This document shows, one piece after another, positions 5,298-5,724 of a stretch of 5,724 nucleotides of DNA. The position numbers were made by a program, and so were the translations under genes. Below the pieces are notes generated by a model that worked only from the letters and a program-made list of their open reading frames with translations, did no database searches and had not been told where the DNA came from. Position 1 is the stretch's first letter. Every line of letters starts with the position of its first letter. This stretch comes from an uncultured Candidatus Woesearchaeota archaeon (lineage in GTDB: Archaea > Nanobdellota > Nanobdellia > Woesearchaeales > 21-14-0-10-32-9): the NCBI GenBank assembly GCA_903891505.1, contig CAITEO010000011.1, forward strand, positions 1 through 5,724, in the 5' to 3' direction.

Positions 5298-5724
5298 TTA
5301 AAGTATGCTCCTTAACTTTTCTGTGATGCCAAGAAACAAGTCAAGATTTATTGTTTCTCCATCCTCCAAAAGTTTCTTCATCTCTTTGAGTTTTAATATT
5401 TGCTCTTTTTCAGGTAGCAAATTATGATCAATTAGAGTATTTAGAGCAGTGTTCACGTCAGGAGAGTTTGTTCCAAAGCTCTTGCGATATTTCTCCATTA
5501 TTTCCTGATCAAGCGCAGGTTCAATATCGAGTATTATGCCTAAATAGAAATCCCTGTTAGGATCAAAAGTCTGCGTGGTTTTTTCTTTCTGTTCTTGATT
5601 TAGGTTCTCTTTAATATTTGTGTTTTCTGGATTCATCAGAGTATGCTGAACTTCTTTCGTTTCTTCTGTTTCTCTGATGTTTGTTATGTCTCCGATATAA
5701 ACTTTTGATATATGATTTCTTTTA
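5298..5724 (-). CDS. hypothetical protein, 5' end beyond the right edge
   Basis: I do not recognise this protein. An ATG at 5636 would give 112 residues, but the frame stays open upstream for 29 more codons to the window edge, with a protein-like sequence that includes KVYIGDITNIRE. There is no in-frame ATG, GTG or TTG there, and no ribosome binding site stands before the ATG at 5636. The true start is therefore probably outside the window, and at least 141 residues are visible. The visible part has a low-complexity polar linker rich in E, T, N, K and Q (about 17 residues before and 20 after that Met). A compact, mostly helical C-terminal domain follows, from FDPNRDFYLGIILDIEPAL to the end. 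There are no membrane segments or catalytic motifs. It ends 1 base before the next gene, whose ribosome binding site it contains. Confidence 0.65.
   Translation of the reverse strand, partial: KRNHISKVYIGDITNIRETEETKEVQHTLMNPENTNIKENLNQEQKEKTTQTFDPNRDFYLGIILDIEPALDQEIMEKYRKSFGTNSPDVNTALNTLIDHNLLPEKEQILKLKEMKKLLEDGETINLDLFLGITEKLRSIL
5308..5313 (-). promoter_or_regulatory. ribosome binding site of the 169-residue gene, inside the upstream gene
   Basis: AAGGAG on the minus strand, 11 bases before the ATG at 5296. It is embedded in the last codons of the preceding gene, so translation of the two is likely coupled. Confidence 0.55.

Overview
The window reads as part of an AT-rich archaeal chromosome. 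The evidence is an archaeal-type class I fructose-bisphosphate aldolase, a KaiC/RadA-like ATPase of the kind common in archaea, BRE/TATA-like promoter elements about 25 bases upstream of short leaders, GAGGT(GA)-type ribosome binding sites, and a U-tract rather than hairpin-plus-U terminator. A small-genome (DPANN-type) archaeon is my guess, but nothing here fixes the lineage.

Layout: a possible 3' end of an upstream gene (1-45) overlaps the start of the aldolase gene (32-859, +). A 122-base gap holds a promoter with a dyad symmetry around its TATA box, followed by an MFS-like membrane transporter (982-2313, +). A TATA-like box overlaps the transporter stop codon and probably drives a repeat-rich beta-propeller protein (2374-3621, +). 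This protein has four DxDxDG-type Ca-binding loops and seven clear PQQ-like repeats but no visible signal peptide. A further promoter precedes a KaiC-like ATPase (best start 3702, not the GTG at 3693; end 4511, +). The 275-base convergent intergenic region then holds a T-rich tract, two tandem GC-rich hairpins and an A-rich tract. Two tightly coupled genes of unknown function follow on the minus strand (4787-5296, and 5298 to the right edge). The second is open to the edge of the window and is probably 5'-truncated by it.

How the genes work together is mostly inference. The aldolase is a central carbon enzyme (glycolysis/gluconeogenesis). The transporter, propeller and ATPase each appear to have their own promoter, so co-orientation alone does not make them one operon. 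The propeller and KaiC-like ATPase, both apparently cytoplasmic, could be a scaffold/switch pair, but only adjacency supports this. The minus-strand pair are small, charged, helical proteins whose 1-base spacing suggests translational coupling and a shared role. No known mobile element, CRISPR array, tRNA or rRNA was recognised. The most unusual non-coding structures are the paired GC hairpins at 4621-4657 and the dyad around the transporter promoter.
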